64,000 nucleotides of DNA from Tricholoma matsutake. Taxonomy: Eukaryota > Basidiomycota > Agaricomycetes > Agaricales > Tricholomataceae. Location: assembly GCA_026075535.2 (NCBI GenBank), contig AP026544.2:8184001-8248000 (forward strand), in the 5' to 3' direction. A program made the translations under genes and the position numbers. A model generated the notes under the pieces. The model did not search any database. It was not told the DNA's origin and worked only from the letters and a program-made list of their open reading frames with translations. How positions within the stretch are numbered: position 1 is the stretch's first letter; each line of letters begins with the position of its first letter. Below, piece after piece: positions 1 through 10,579 of this stretch.

Positions 1-1435
1 TCACTGGATATCTTTTACCCAACATGCCCCAGTCAACCCATGAATTCCCTGATTCCTGTACTCTGCAAATTAAAATTCCAGTGGATGGTTGTTCTATTAG
101 GCCAATTTGAATGACCAATGGGACTGCTCCACATCCTTTTGTTATGATCAACAATGCCATTAGTGACTTGCCTTGGTTTGATTGGTGCAATAGAATTTCG
201 AGAACTTGAACGCATAGTTATAGGCATTTGAGGACTTTGTCAAGAATAGTGTGTGAAAGTGGTATGGAGAATGTCACAAGAATAGAAATCAATATGACTT
301 GGAAATAGAGAAGCAGTGGGGAGCAGGGGAAGGAGGAACTGCTGCTCTGGCTAGCTAGATACATGGCTGTACAGAAGAAGTAGAGGTATTGATGATGTAA
401 CTTGAACTCTGCCACAGGTAGATATCTCAAATTTATGTGGATCACCTTTACTCAATGTCTCCCATTTACTCACCTTCATGCTGTGGTCAGCAGGCAATTG
501 GTCATATAAGTCATTAAATAGATCTTTTATCTCCTTCCATTGCTTTTTCTCCACAAGTTTGTGGGAAACACAAAGTTCCAGTCATTTACAGATTCCTTTA
601 TCTGCTTGCTCAGAGAGGCTGATTCATCTTGATCTGATAAAGGGCCCAATTGTGTGCTTAAATCCACATTGGACCTTTGATGTGATGGAGGCCATGATTG
701 TGATTGCAGGACCCTTCTAGGAACAGTCAATATCAGGGTGTCTGTCACAGACATTCATTGGTCTGGTGCAAAATTCATGTCTGGCATCACACCCATGGGA
801 GAAGTTGGATCAAACAAATGAGACATGGCAGGAGTCAGATTAGGTTCAATGTTTGTGGTGATCATTTAAACTCAACTGGGCTATTCTTTGTGTATCAACA
901 GCTGATCCACATCATTTTGAGGCTTGTGTATCTGGATCAATGTCCATCATGCTTGGTATACTGGGCCCTGCTAGTTGAGGATCAATTTCTCCCCCAACAG
1001 CTGCAAAGTTGGTTCAATCTGCCAACATCTTCCTCTTAATCCCTTGCAGCATGTGTGGGTCCTGTCCAACTGCAATTGAGTGCCTTCACATGCTGTAGTC
1101 AAACTGCAGCTGTTCACTCAATGAACGATGACCAAACACAGGTTTCTCACTGTTGACATTTGCATCACCAGACTATCATTTGGGTAAAGTATCTGCAGAA
1201 AGGTGAATTCCCTTGTGCGATAACACAGACAAAGAGCAATTGTGGTTTGGCTCGATAGATGGCGAGTGTAACAAGTTGCAAATTTGTAAACTGTTGTCCA
1301 GAGTCCTGAGTGTTTCATGTCTGATCAGCCACTCATCTCTCTTGAGAAAAGTGTTATGAGATATGTCAGGTGGGCCAGCAGAATGGTATGTCATGACAAT
1401 GCTTGTCATACTTGGCTTGGAGGTCTTTACACTCC
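1..1435. other. unassigned region with possible gene fragments
   Basis: I recognise no gene here. On the minus strand between about 1000 and 220 there are short open stretches that look exon-like; the best is at about 350-555, a polar segment ending at a plausible GTTACA donor. None can be joined into a convincing product, and the stretch could be a decayed transposon gene. It ends where the first TTTACACTCCCC terminus begins. Confidence 0.3.
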
Positions 1436-1680
1436 CCCCCCCCCAATCTGATCAGACTCCACTCAGACACTCAGATAGTCCTAGGACTGTCCGAGTACTG
1501 TCCAAGGACTTTGATTGGACTTTGCTCAGACTTCTTTGGCTGAAAGTCCTGCCAAACTAAATGTCCAGTCCGAGCTGAGTCTGAGCGTCCGAGTGGAGTC
1601 CGAGTGGACCAGCACTTGTACAGTCCTAGGACTGTCCAAGTTGCTTATATAATTGACTGAAAAATCAGTGGCTACCACAG

Positions 1681-1746
1681 GGATTGAACCCTCATAGTCA
1701 CATGATAAAGTACATTTGAGGCAACAAGATAACTGTTAGACTAAAG
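1681..1746 (-). other. tRNA-like module (A and B box)
   Basis: Read on the minus strand, a TAGTCTAAC-AGTTA A-box-like block is followed about 45 nt later by a perfect B box, GGGTTCAATCCC. No clean acceptor stem closes around it, so this is a tRNA-derived RNA polymerase III promoter-like module and not a functional tRNA gene. It reads outward, toward the element terminus. Its twin at 25811-25875 has the better A box, TAGTCTAATGGTTA. Confidence 0.55.
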
Positions 1747-1966
1747 TATCATTACAGGTAGATAGTTTTATCTCTCTATGTACCACCCCAGCTGTGATGA
1801 CAAATCAACACAGCCGCATCACCAACAATGATGCCAGCTCATCATCGATCATCACCAACCACCACCACCACCACTCAATGACGATGCCTCCCTCCTGCAT
1901 CCTGCTGCCGCCACTGCCCCCTGAACACCCCACAGCCATGGGCCCCATGCCAGCACACGATGAAAT

Positions 1967-2067
1967 GGGCCCAAATGACTTTATCATCGTTTGGGCCCCA
2001 GGTGAGTTTTTTCTTTTTTCTTTCCTCATGTTTTCTTTAAGCTAACACATTTTTTCATTAATTATAG
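1967..2067 (+). other. palindrome plus mini-intron module
   Basis: A palindrome with GGGCCCAAA and TTTGGGCCC arms (1967-1999) lies directly before a GTGAGT donor at 2002. The inferred 66-nt intron is pyrimidine-rich, has a GCTAAC branch site at 2041 and ends TTATAG at 2067. Equivalent modules with different palindrome sequences recur in the related elements, so splicing is inferred from conservation of donor, branch site and acceptor. Confidence 0.6.
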
Positions 2068-2142
2068 ATTATATCTATACTGTAGCAGCAAAATGACCCC
2101 AAACCCACCAAACGAGGAACAACAATGAGAGCATGCAGCCCC

Positions 2143-2500
2143 TTCAGTGTATTTGGACCAACTAATGGTGGCTTTAAGCTGTTTGAAATGGTCCAGCTAA
2201 TCTGGGCCCATGGATTATAACAGACCATAGTAGATAAGTGGGCTCATGTGGTAGATATAAGGTCATAAAAATAGGATGGGCTTATGGGTGATATGAGTAC
2301 TGCTATAGGCCATTTGTCATGAATGGGCCCATGGGTCAAGTCAATACTGCAGTGGACCATATGATGGATGGGCCCATGGGTCATGTCAACACTATAGTGG
2401 AACATATGATGGATGGGCCCATGGGTCATGTCAACACTGGAGTGGACCATATGATGGATGGGCCCATGGGTCAAAGGAAAGAAGATAACCATACAAAAGT
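2143..2500 (+). repeat. left inverted end of giant element, about 60-bp repeats
   Basis: After an ACTAATGGTGGCTTTA block (about 2161) come about five copies of a 55-60 bp unit containing GACCATATGATGGATGGGCCCATGGGTCA-type sequence, best preserved at 2321-2475. The same block and units appear reverse-complemented at 22.4-22.93 kb. Open frames across it are periodic artefacts of the repeat. Confidence 0.75.
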
Positions 2501-2557
2501 TCATTTGTCACCCAGTATGATATTGTATCATGAAATAAAATTGGAAATACAAATCAT

Positions 2558-3936
2558 TCAGACTGGCACAGATGAGAAAGTCTTGGTCACTGTCATCCAC
2601 TCAGGTGATCTCATCCTCATCCTCTCATGAACATTATCCCTCATATATTGGGCAATACATACCCGGTTCCCATTAATCTCTGAAATTCCATGTCGGATTA
2701 CCTTTCCCAGCAGGAAAACCATTGTTCCCAAAGGATAATCCAGCTCCAATCCAAGGTTCTTGAATTTCAACTGAGCTCCCTTTTCATAATCTCCGATGGT
2801 TGTTAAACAGTTGTACCATGGGCCTTGGGAATTGTTGTCCCGATGCATAGGGGTGATGCAATTACTGATCAAACCACATCCTGAGAAAGGTGTCATCCAC
2901 AGCCGTAAAACCTCTAGCACCTCCTCACCATCCTTTACCATGTCCAGAGAATCTCCCACCTTCTTCAGCACCCCCCGACCAATCTCATACAGTTCAGGAT
3001 GAACAATGCTGAGCAAGGCACCCATCAGTGTGAACAATTCTGAAGTTTCTTTCAGCCATCCAAGTGTGTTCAGGTTCTCCAATCTTGCCTTCAAGGTCTT
3101 TGAAATCTTGGGCTTGAATTTAGGAGTCTAGAACAATCAGAAGATAGAATTAAAGGCCCTGAAATAAAAACCTTCAACTTACATTGTGTGCTTGCTGGAA
3201 CCAAGCTGGCAAGAGATTGATATTGCCAGGATAAGGCTGAAATTTTCCAGGAGATTTATAATATTGAGGATCCGAACACCATTTTGTGTGAGTCGGATTC
3301 AGAGTAAGGGATCCTCTGAGAGATTGATCCATCTTCAGTGCAGCCTCCCAAAGAATTCTCTACAAGCCAAGTGATAGTCAAATGAATCAGAGGGGGGTAT
3401 TATTATATCAACAAGTTCTCACCTGTCTTTCAGGGCTCAGGATGCCAGGCAGGAACCAAAGTAGGATCTGTTCATGCATGTCTAGGACAATGGTTGGCTG
3501 GGTAAGTAGTCTCTGTCCACCATAACGGCTTGTCACGATCAAGGAATCCTCCTTGGAGTCGTTCCGACCAGTCAGTCTCTTCGATAACATGTTTGAGTCG
3601 CATCTTTGCACATCAAGATCATTGAATTTCACTGAAATCATTTAGCCAGAAATTTCAAATTGACAAAATCTAAATATTACTTCTATTGCAATAAGCATCA
3701 CCTGCCATTGTTGCCATTTGTTCACAGTCAACTGCAAGTTGAACTGATAGTGAAAGTGGAGGAAGTGGGCCAGGATTCTCTTGGTTATAGATCGGCCAAA
3801 TTGCCTTCATCTTTGCGAGATTGGGAACATTCTGATTCTCATGGAGCTTCCTTGAAATCACCCACCGAAATTGGGCTCAGAGGTAGTCCAAAACAGTGTC
3901 AGTCAAGAAGAAAGGCGAGTTAGATGGTAATGACAT
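2558..3936 (-). CDS. TET/JBP-family 2-oxoglutarate/Fe(II) dioxygenase
   Basis: Four exons, all with GT-AG introns and matching phases, are 3936-3702, 3631-3423, 3359-3183 and 3127-2558, giving about 396 codons. The C-terminal domain has the double-stranded beta-helix signature: HRD (His302, Asp304) for iron, a second His353 in RHGIS, and Arg362 for 2-oxoglutarate. The spacing and context fit the fungal TET/JBP group, whose known members oxidise 5-methylcytosine or thymine in DNA. It sits just inside the left end of the giant element and is transcribed toward that end. One in-frame TGA (3879-3877, codon 20) interrupts exon 1. It reads as a CGA that lost its CpG, so this copy is either inactive or starts further down. 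The family call rests on motifs and on linkage to the KDZ transposase, without a search. Confidence 0.75.
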
Positions 3937-4239
3937 GTTGAATCCGATGAATCTGACATAGACAACAGATTGTATTTATATAAATCAGAGGGGCCTTTAT
4001 CTACTGATCACTCAAATCAATCTGATATCTGACATTCCAATTGTCAAGAATGTCCAGTGAAATGAAATGTCACTGTGATTGTTGTCCATCCCGATCCTGA
4101 TCCCGATTGATGTTATCTTTCATCTATGAACATCATCTGAACATCATCAGTGACTTTGATCTCCGATACCAATAAGCGATCAATGATAGATGTTGATTTC
4201 TCTAATCATTCTCATCAATATCTATCATTACTCCTGACA

Positions 4240-4979
4240 ATGAGTGCTCCAAAAGTAACATGCCAGGCAGTTGTTGATTATCTCTGCTCCTGGGCTAGAG
4301 CAGCAACACTTGAAGCTAAACAGCCTCATTGTCAGTCGGGTCTCAATGAGTATTATCATATTTGGAAAGCCAGGATGAAGCAAGAACTTGTAAGTTGCAT
4401 TACTCCTACATAACTACATTTTTATCCAGTGTTAGGGGATTCTGGAAATTATACTTGGATGGATGATCCTTGAGAACAAGTTCCTTTATCTCACCCCTTT
4501 TCAAAAAAGACTGCACTCCTTGGTCATGGATGTATCAAGTTCAGACATCGGCACATTCAAGGGAAGCCTTTCGTCACTCAGGGAGGCTACTACTGACATC
4601 GACTTGACAAGGAGTGTGGAACCATACCTCGATCCTTGGTGGATCATCAGTACTCCCATGGTCATCAATCCAGACCTTTTCCCAGATGTACCAAGATTCT
4701 GGAACATGGTATGTAGCACTACATCTCATTATTAGATACTAGAATGATAATATTTTTTATTGATAACAGGTGGGGCCAGCTGTCAATGAAATTGCCCCTT
4801 CCTTCCAATCAAGGGTTTTGCTTGATGTCAGCTAAAGTCAGCAGGACTCGTTGCTGGCATTGGGAATGGTATATGTGGCTGTGGGAGAGCTCTTGATAGA
4901 AAGGGAAGATCTTGTAGATGATGAGGAGGTCTCCGATGTGGAATGTCCAGTCCAACTTACCTTGCCTTTAACCCGGTGA
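4240..4979 (+). pseudogene. spliced gene of unknown function, one in-frame stop
   Basis: Three exons fit: 4240-4389, 4436-4708 and 4770-4979, with GTAAGT and GTATGT donors and TTAG and ACAG acceptors. The frame is continuous except for a TAA at 4833-4835 in exon 3. After it the frame stays open for 47 codons of acidic, protein-like sequence to TGA at 4979. I do not recognise the product. It follows the dioxygenase gene divergently, about 300 bp away, and precedes a second unknown gene in the same direction. An ATG further upstream in frame (4150) is possible, but 4240 gives the more protein-like start. Confidence 0.6.
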
Positions 4980-5097
4980 TCAAAAGTAGATAATGGAGTC
5001 TTGATGATTGGAAGTCTGCTTATGGCTATGCAACTTATGTAATGATCAACATTGGATATATTTACTTGAAACTTGAGAGATGGTCAAATAACCAACC

Positions 5098-5832
5098 ATG
5101 AGCATCAGCTGGAATGTATTGCCAGCATTTATCCATGAAGGTGTTGTTGATTTCCCCTTTTTGAACAATGCCAAAGCACAGGAATTCATGGATCTTCTCT
5201 GCTCATGGAGTTTGTTCATGGCAGCAATCAGTCCTGATAGTAATCATTCAACGGAGCATAAATTGCAATATCTGCAAATGATTAGAAAAGAATCGGTAAG
5301 TGAACCAATGGGAACTGTCATTTCATTCAGTTTTCTAAAATTGGACAGGCTGTGGGTCAACAATTCCTGGGGAAATGTTATCTGAAGAGTTTCCACATTA
5401 TAGTTCCAGAAGTTTATAAGCAAATGCATCATATTGTCAAGGCAGAAGAAGAACTCCTTGGACTCCTTGAAAAGATTAGAGGATTGCATTCTAATTACTT
5501 ACAAGAACATCCCACCACTAGTGGCCAGAAAAGACAGCCCTGGTTCTCAATATCTTTGAACAACCAGTGGGGTATGAGTCTGGAGCAAGCACTTCAGGCA
5601 CAAAGAGAATTTGTGAGTGATCCTCTTCATATTGGATTTAATTTTAAATGTAACTGGACAATGCTCATTGTAATCATCTTAGAACATCACTGGTGATGAA
5701 AACACCAGGCAACACCATCCTATACTTCCAAGGGAACTCCTACCTGCTATGATGGCAGGATATCGAAACATGTTGGAGAGTCAAACAAGAGTGGCTAGTA
5801 TTTGGGCAGCTATACAGGATGATTTGAGATAA
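5098..5832 (+). CDS. small spliced gene of unknown function (203 aa)
   Basis: Exons 5098-5295, 5349-5612 and 5683-5832 each hold a whole number of codons and join to a 203-residue frame without stops. Introns are 53 and 70 nt with GTAAGT and GTGAGT donors. The product is soluble and alpha-helical in character, has no signal peptide or membrane segment, and is rich in Gln and Glu in the middle. I do not recognise the family. It lies between the first unknown gene and a foldback satellite, and converges on the KDZ transposase. It is one of the few undamaged frames in the giant element. Confidence 0.65.
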
Positions 5833-5964
5833 TGGAGAGAGACTTACCTATGGAATTATATATTGGACCATCATTATTTACATTTGGACCATGAAAGATA
5901 TTCGAATGTATGTGAAATGATTACAACAATATAAAACCACCCTGCAAAATGGAAGTGAGATCAA

Positions 5965-6733
5965 TCTGACAAAATGACCCAACAAAATGGCCAGATAAGT
6001 ATTCTGACCCGACACCAGATGACCCAACAGTAGATGACCCGACCAGATGATCCGACAAAATGACCCGATGCAATGACCCGACAAAATGACCCGACAAAAT
6101 GACCCAACAAAATGACCCGACAAAATGACCTGACAAAATGACCCAACAGTAGATGACCCGACAAGATGATCTGACAAAATGACCTGACACAATGACCTGA
6201 CCAAAGCGACCTGACACTAGATGACACAATGACCCGACCAAAGCGACCCGACACTAGATGACCCGACATGACCCGACAAACAACCCGACAAAATGACCCG
6301 ACTCGATGACCTGACAAAATGACCTGACAAAATGACCCGACAAAATGACCCGACACCAGATGACCCGACCATAGATGACCCAACAAAATGAGTTGTTTAT
6401 TGAGTCATAGTGTCAGGTCATCTGGTGTTGGCTCATTGTATCGGGTCATTTTGTTGGGTCATTTTGTCAGGTCATTTTGTCGGGTCATTTTGTCGGGTCA
6501 TTGGGTCATTTTGTCAGGTGATCATTTTGTTGGGTCATTTTGTCAGGTCATTGAGTCGGGTCATTTTGTTGGGTCATTTTGTTGGGTCATTTTGTGGGGT
6601 CATTGATCGGGTCATCTAGTGTCGGGTCATCTAGTGTCAGGTTGGAATACTTATCTGGCCATTTCGCCAGGTCATTTTGTCAGGTCATTTTATCGGGTTA
6701 TCTAGTGTCAGGTCATCTAGTGTCAGGTCAGGA
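5965..6733. repeat. foldback satellite 1 (13-bp unit, strand-switching)
   Basis: The left half (5965-6385) is a tandem array of a 13-bp unit, ATGACCCGACAAA, with C/T variants. At about 6390-6420 the array switches to its reverse complement, TTTGTCGGGTCAT, and continues to 6733. Further symmetric landmarks, such as GATAAGTATTC near 5993 and GAATACTTATC near 6646, show it is an inverted repeat and not just low-complexity sequence. It fills the gap between the 3' ends of the gene at 5098-5832 and the KDZ transposase. Open frames within it are repeat artefacts. Confidence 0.9.
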
Positions 6734-6751
6734 CACTTATGTACTACTACT

Positions 6752-9700
6752 CTAATCAATATTCACCCCCAATCTAATAAATGACTTCCTTGCTGTATCA
6801 GCAAAATCCTCCCACATCATCTCCTGTTGTGCAGCATAGATCTTATGTCCATGAGAGTAATCAGCCGCTTTTCTCTTCCTCCACTCTGCTGCCCAATGAT
6901 CGAAGTATGCTGTTGTCCATTTCATCTCATACTGAACAAGGGTGTTTTCCTCTGTCGCTCATTCAAATGCTGCTTTTGCTCTCAGCCAGTTCACCCAGTG
7001 AACTACATATATATCTTTAGTTTTACACATCAGTCAATCTTTTATCCACTCACATTCTTTCATATAATTAGATGACAAACTGTCACCCTCGACATCCATA
7101 TACCAGAACCATGGCAATGAATCATGCTTCCATCCAGACTCCTTTGGGTTTATCAATGTAGTACTCATCTTTAGATGGCTCTGATCAAGGATTTGGAATT
7201 GATCTAGCATTTCTTTTGAAGCTCCCGATGACACCAGGGCTTCCCTACCAGCCCGATAGTTTTGAGCATAGAGTCGTAAGGCCTGGTCGGTAGAGTGAAT
7301 ACCATCCCAAGATTTCATTTTTCCTGTTTTAGGTCCCTTGGGTCAGATCTTTGTAATGAACAAGAAAGCTTTCTTTCCCAGCATGAGCCTGATCCCTTTG
7401 AGGTTGTTGTTGCACTGCCCACTCCGAAGTTCTGTCTCAAGCTTTGCCAGCTCCACCAGCCCTCTCTCTCTGATTGCTTTGGCGGTCAGAGATGATGGCA
7501 ATGCAATGACGGAAGTCTGAGGCCTGTTCCCCGATCCCACATCATTGAATGGGTTGGATGAAACAGGGCAAGAGATTAGATCAATCTCACCATTGTCATC
7601 AGTGATGAAGACTTTGGAGGGTTCATAGGAGGAACTGATATTTTCCAATGATGAGTCAGGTTGGAGAAAGTGATTTGCTTTCCTCTGATGATCCAAGATT
7701 CTTGTGAGAAGCCAACTTCATTTCTTAGTAATTTTGATTTGCTCAGTTGTTGTCAGGACACCACCAACCTGTCTCAGGTAACTTTGTAATGACAGCCTAT
7801 CCCAAGAAAGGAGTGAAAATGCTGACAATAGCTTTACTAAATGCTTACTGAGACTCTTGAATTGAGATCCCTTCTGAAAGGAATTCCACTGAAGAGACTT
7901 TGCCTGAAGGCTGTTCTTGGCTCAATTGTAACTGCATCTCGGCTTTACCTGGGGCTGATTCCAGGTAATGCTTGAGTTCAGGGGATTGGAAATAAGAAAT
8001 GAAGAGGACAGTACCTTGTTTGCATTTCAGGGCATAGTAATCCATACTCTTGACATTTTCATCCCTATTTTGTTGCACTGTCATCTCACCCTCTCTCCAA
8101 GCTTCTAAATCTGCTGGTGCTGCTGACTCAGTCAGTTTCTTATAGGATTCTTCTGACCCCTTCAACAAATTCATTGCCCGTTTCATCTTCCAAACCAACG
8201 ATGATTCTACATTGAATAACACAGTCAATATTCAGTGTAGGGGAAGGATGATGAGACATTTACTCATGCTGATTAGCTTTTTCCAGTTTGAGTGATTCAT
8301 GTGGTCATCCAGAATTTCATTCTGATGGGCCATAGTTGCACTCTTGGCCACTTTGGGATGTTTCATTCAAGACAGCCCACAAAGTTTCCACAATTTTGCC
8401 ATCAATTACACTACTCCCTGGCACATATGCCAATGTATATCTAGGAAGGCAATCATCAACGTGTCCTACCACATGAAAGTCCCTGATCGCTCCTGTGATC
8501 CTAAGACCTTCTGGGATAGACAGAAAGGGTGACTGATTCACTCAGAGGCGAAAGTTGATTATCCACTGACAAAAGATGTTGTATATGAGTAGCAATCGAT
8601 TGATCCCCTTCATCGTCTTGCTGTTCAGGGCTTTACAAATTGCATAGTCGATGTTTTTCTGCCTGTAAATTCAGATGAAATTGAGGATTCATGATGGGAA
8701 GAGACTTACTGCTCTCCTTTTTAAAGTCAATGGTGGCCTCGGGTTGAAAAAATCCATGCCGAAGACAAACCACCGATCCAATACCAGTTGCATCATAGCC
8801 AGCAACATTGACATTCCGATCAGCTTTGAACTCATTGCATGTACAAGGAGGCTGCTTGAATTCCCTGGCTATCTTGAGGTGAGCTTTATAATCCAAGCTC
8901 TCTGTCATAAAGCTCTGGCCATTTGTCAGTGGCACGTCATCCTTGGGTTGTTTCTGATGTTGATGAGAAGCTGTAAAATTCCCATCAATGGCAAAAGACC
9001 GAGTATAAACCCATCTAAAATATCTTTAGTGTTTACTGGGGACTTGGTGTAAAAGTAGTGCTTGCTGTTCTTCATCATTCTTCCAATCTTTGGGCAAATT
9101 AATCCCAACCTGTGGACAGGCGGGGCAAAGGACAGCAAGATCCCCAAGTCCTGGACTTTCGATGTTATGCCCAAATCCATGCCACTTCAGATGTTTGAGG
9201 TTCCGGAACATCGGAGAAGTTCCCGATATTGGTCCTGGCAGATTACATGAGTATCAGTGTTGTGATGATCAGTATTTCAATTGGTGGGATGGAGCTTACT
9301 GGAATAGTTTTGGGAAAGCATGTGGAGGTAAATCTCCTCAGCTTCTGGTGGTAATGCCAAGCAGAGGATTTGCACTCCTGGTTTTTGGCAAGGAAGGAAT
9401 CTAGACCTTCAAATGTGAACAAGGTCTTGACTTGCTTGAAGGAGGCAGGGAAGAAGTGCAGATCAAGGGCCTGTATATCATCAGGTATGTGTCCAGGGCA
9501 CCTGCACCATTGGATTGGAAGATGGTGGACACCATTGCTATGAACGATGACTAGTACATTCTTTGCATAGGTAGTTTTATCCCTAACATCTCTCTCCAGC
9601 AACGATCCATCGTCTTCCAATTCCATTTGAGAGAAAGGAACTGAGCCAAACTTGAGGTCATCATCATCATCCAATAACTCAGATGGGAGATCAGGAAGGC

Positions 9701-10369
9701 CAAACAGCCATTCATCCTCACCCTCTTCTTGGTGGGAGTCATCACTGGGGTTTGAGGGGCATAGCTTTCCACCATGACCGAAGTGAAGGGTAAGACCGGC
9801 CTGTAGAAGGGTGGAATCTTTGAAGTACTCATTTTCCCAGTGTTGAATCTTGTGAAAGGGGTTGTTCCGATGAGCCTTCTGACAACAGTCCTTGCAAAAC
9901 ATTGGACATCCAAGACAGTCCAAACAATGCCAGTCTCCTGATGACCCACAGCTGCTGCAAAGCATCTCGATCGGAGGCACCTTGGATGAGAGAATACATG
10001 CTAAATAGAACTTCCTTTTATGCAGGTAATCCCTCATGTAGTCATTTTGTGACTGAATACAAAAGGTCAAAAAGGTATCGAGGGCCAAATGGGTAAGGCT
10101 CTCACCTTAGACTTGGGAAGTTGGAGGGGTTCTAAGAGCACATTGTCAAAGTTAATATTTTGTCTATCTTCAACTGAAACTGAGGGAGTCAATCCTTTGA
10201 TAGGTTTGGAAGGGGACTTGGATGGGGACACAGAGGAGTGTGAATTTTGCTTGCTAACTTTCGTCTTCTTCACCAGGCCTCGAGCTGTGTAATGGCTGGT
10301 AGTGCTGATAATTAGAGTGTCACCACTGGCTATATTTCTGAGATTAGGATTGAATTTTTTGATAGGCAT
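6752..10369 (-). pseudogene. KDZ transposase with CxC2-type cysteine cluster, decayed
   Basis: The start at 10369 opens an 88-codon exon (to 10106), with GTGAGA donor and re-entry at 10052. Next come a CxC2-type cluster (CSSCGSSGDWHC, CLGCPMFC, CCQKAH; about 9965-9835), the NGVHHLPIQWCRCPG segment (about 9545-9490), the CPACPQVGINLP motif (about 9120), and the RNase-H-fold core. That core has the first Asp in IDGNFTASH (about 8975), the YxIxCQW motif (about 8580) and the Glu in DGKIVETLW (about 8370). The C-terminal helical region ends at TAG 6752. The second catalytic Asp is Asn: the codon at 8580-8578 is AAC. TGA stops at 8544-8542 and 6961-6959 and at least two frameshifts (near 9205 and 8330) make the copy inactive. 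This is the presumed ancestral transposase of the giant element. Confidence 0.85.
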
Positions 10370-10579
10370 GAGATGTTGGTTGCTTGTGTGAACTGCTGAC
10401 TAACCATCAATCATTGGATGCGAGGGTCCCAGGGCAATTCAGACCTGCCAGTGGTGCCAAAGAAATTCATTCACTCATAGCTCTTAATGGATCACTTTGT
10501 GATTATCGATATTGACTGATTGATAGATGCCTATGATAGTATTTCGAGAGCATTCCAATGAAATGTGCAAATCATCACC

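Larger units (their letters stand above)
1436..2125. repeat. left half of interrupted TIR scaffold element
   Basis: It begins TTTACACTCCCCC, followed by subterminal repeats of a GTCCGAGTGGA-like motif in both orientations, a tRNA-like module on the minus strand, and a palindrome plus mini-intron on the plus strand. It is a near-complete inverted copy of 25.42-26.11 kb. Homology to that copy stops after GAGGAACAACAA near 2125 and resumes at 22955 with GACCATGACCC. This half and 22955-23607 are therefore one element split by a 20.8-kb insertion. Confidence 0.75.

Noticed and set aside
5878..6619. Frames with repeated GHFVGSF-type peptides
   Set aside because: They arise from the 13-bp satellite, and equivalent peptides appear in all phases.
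9551..9949. Second long minus-strand frame overlapping the KDZ exon
   Set aside because: It is a shadow in another frame of the CxC2 exon, whose own frame carries the conserved cysteines and HHLP motif.
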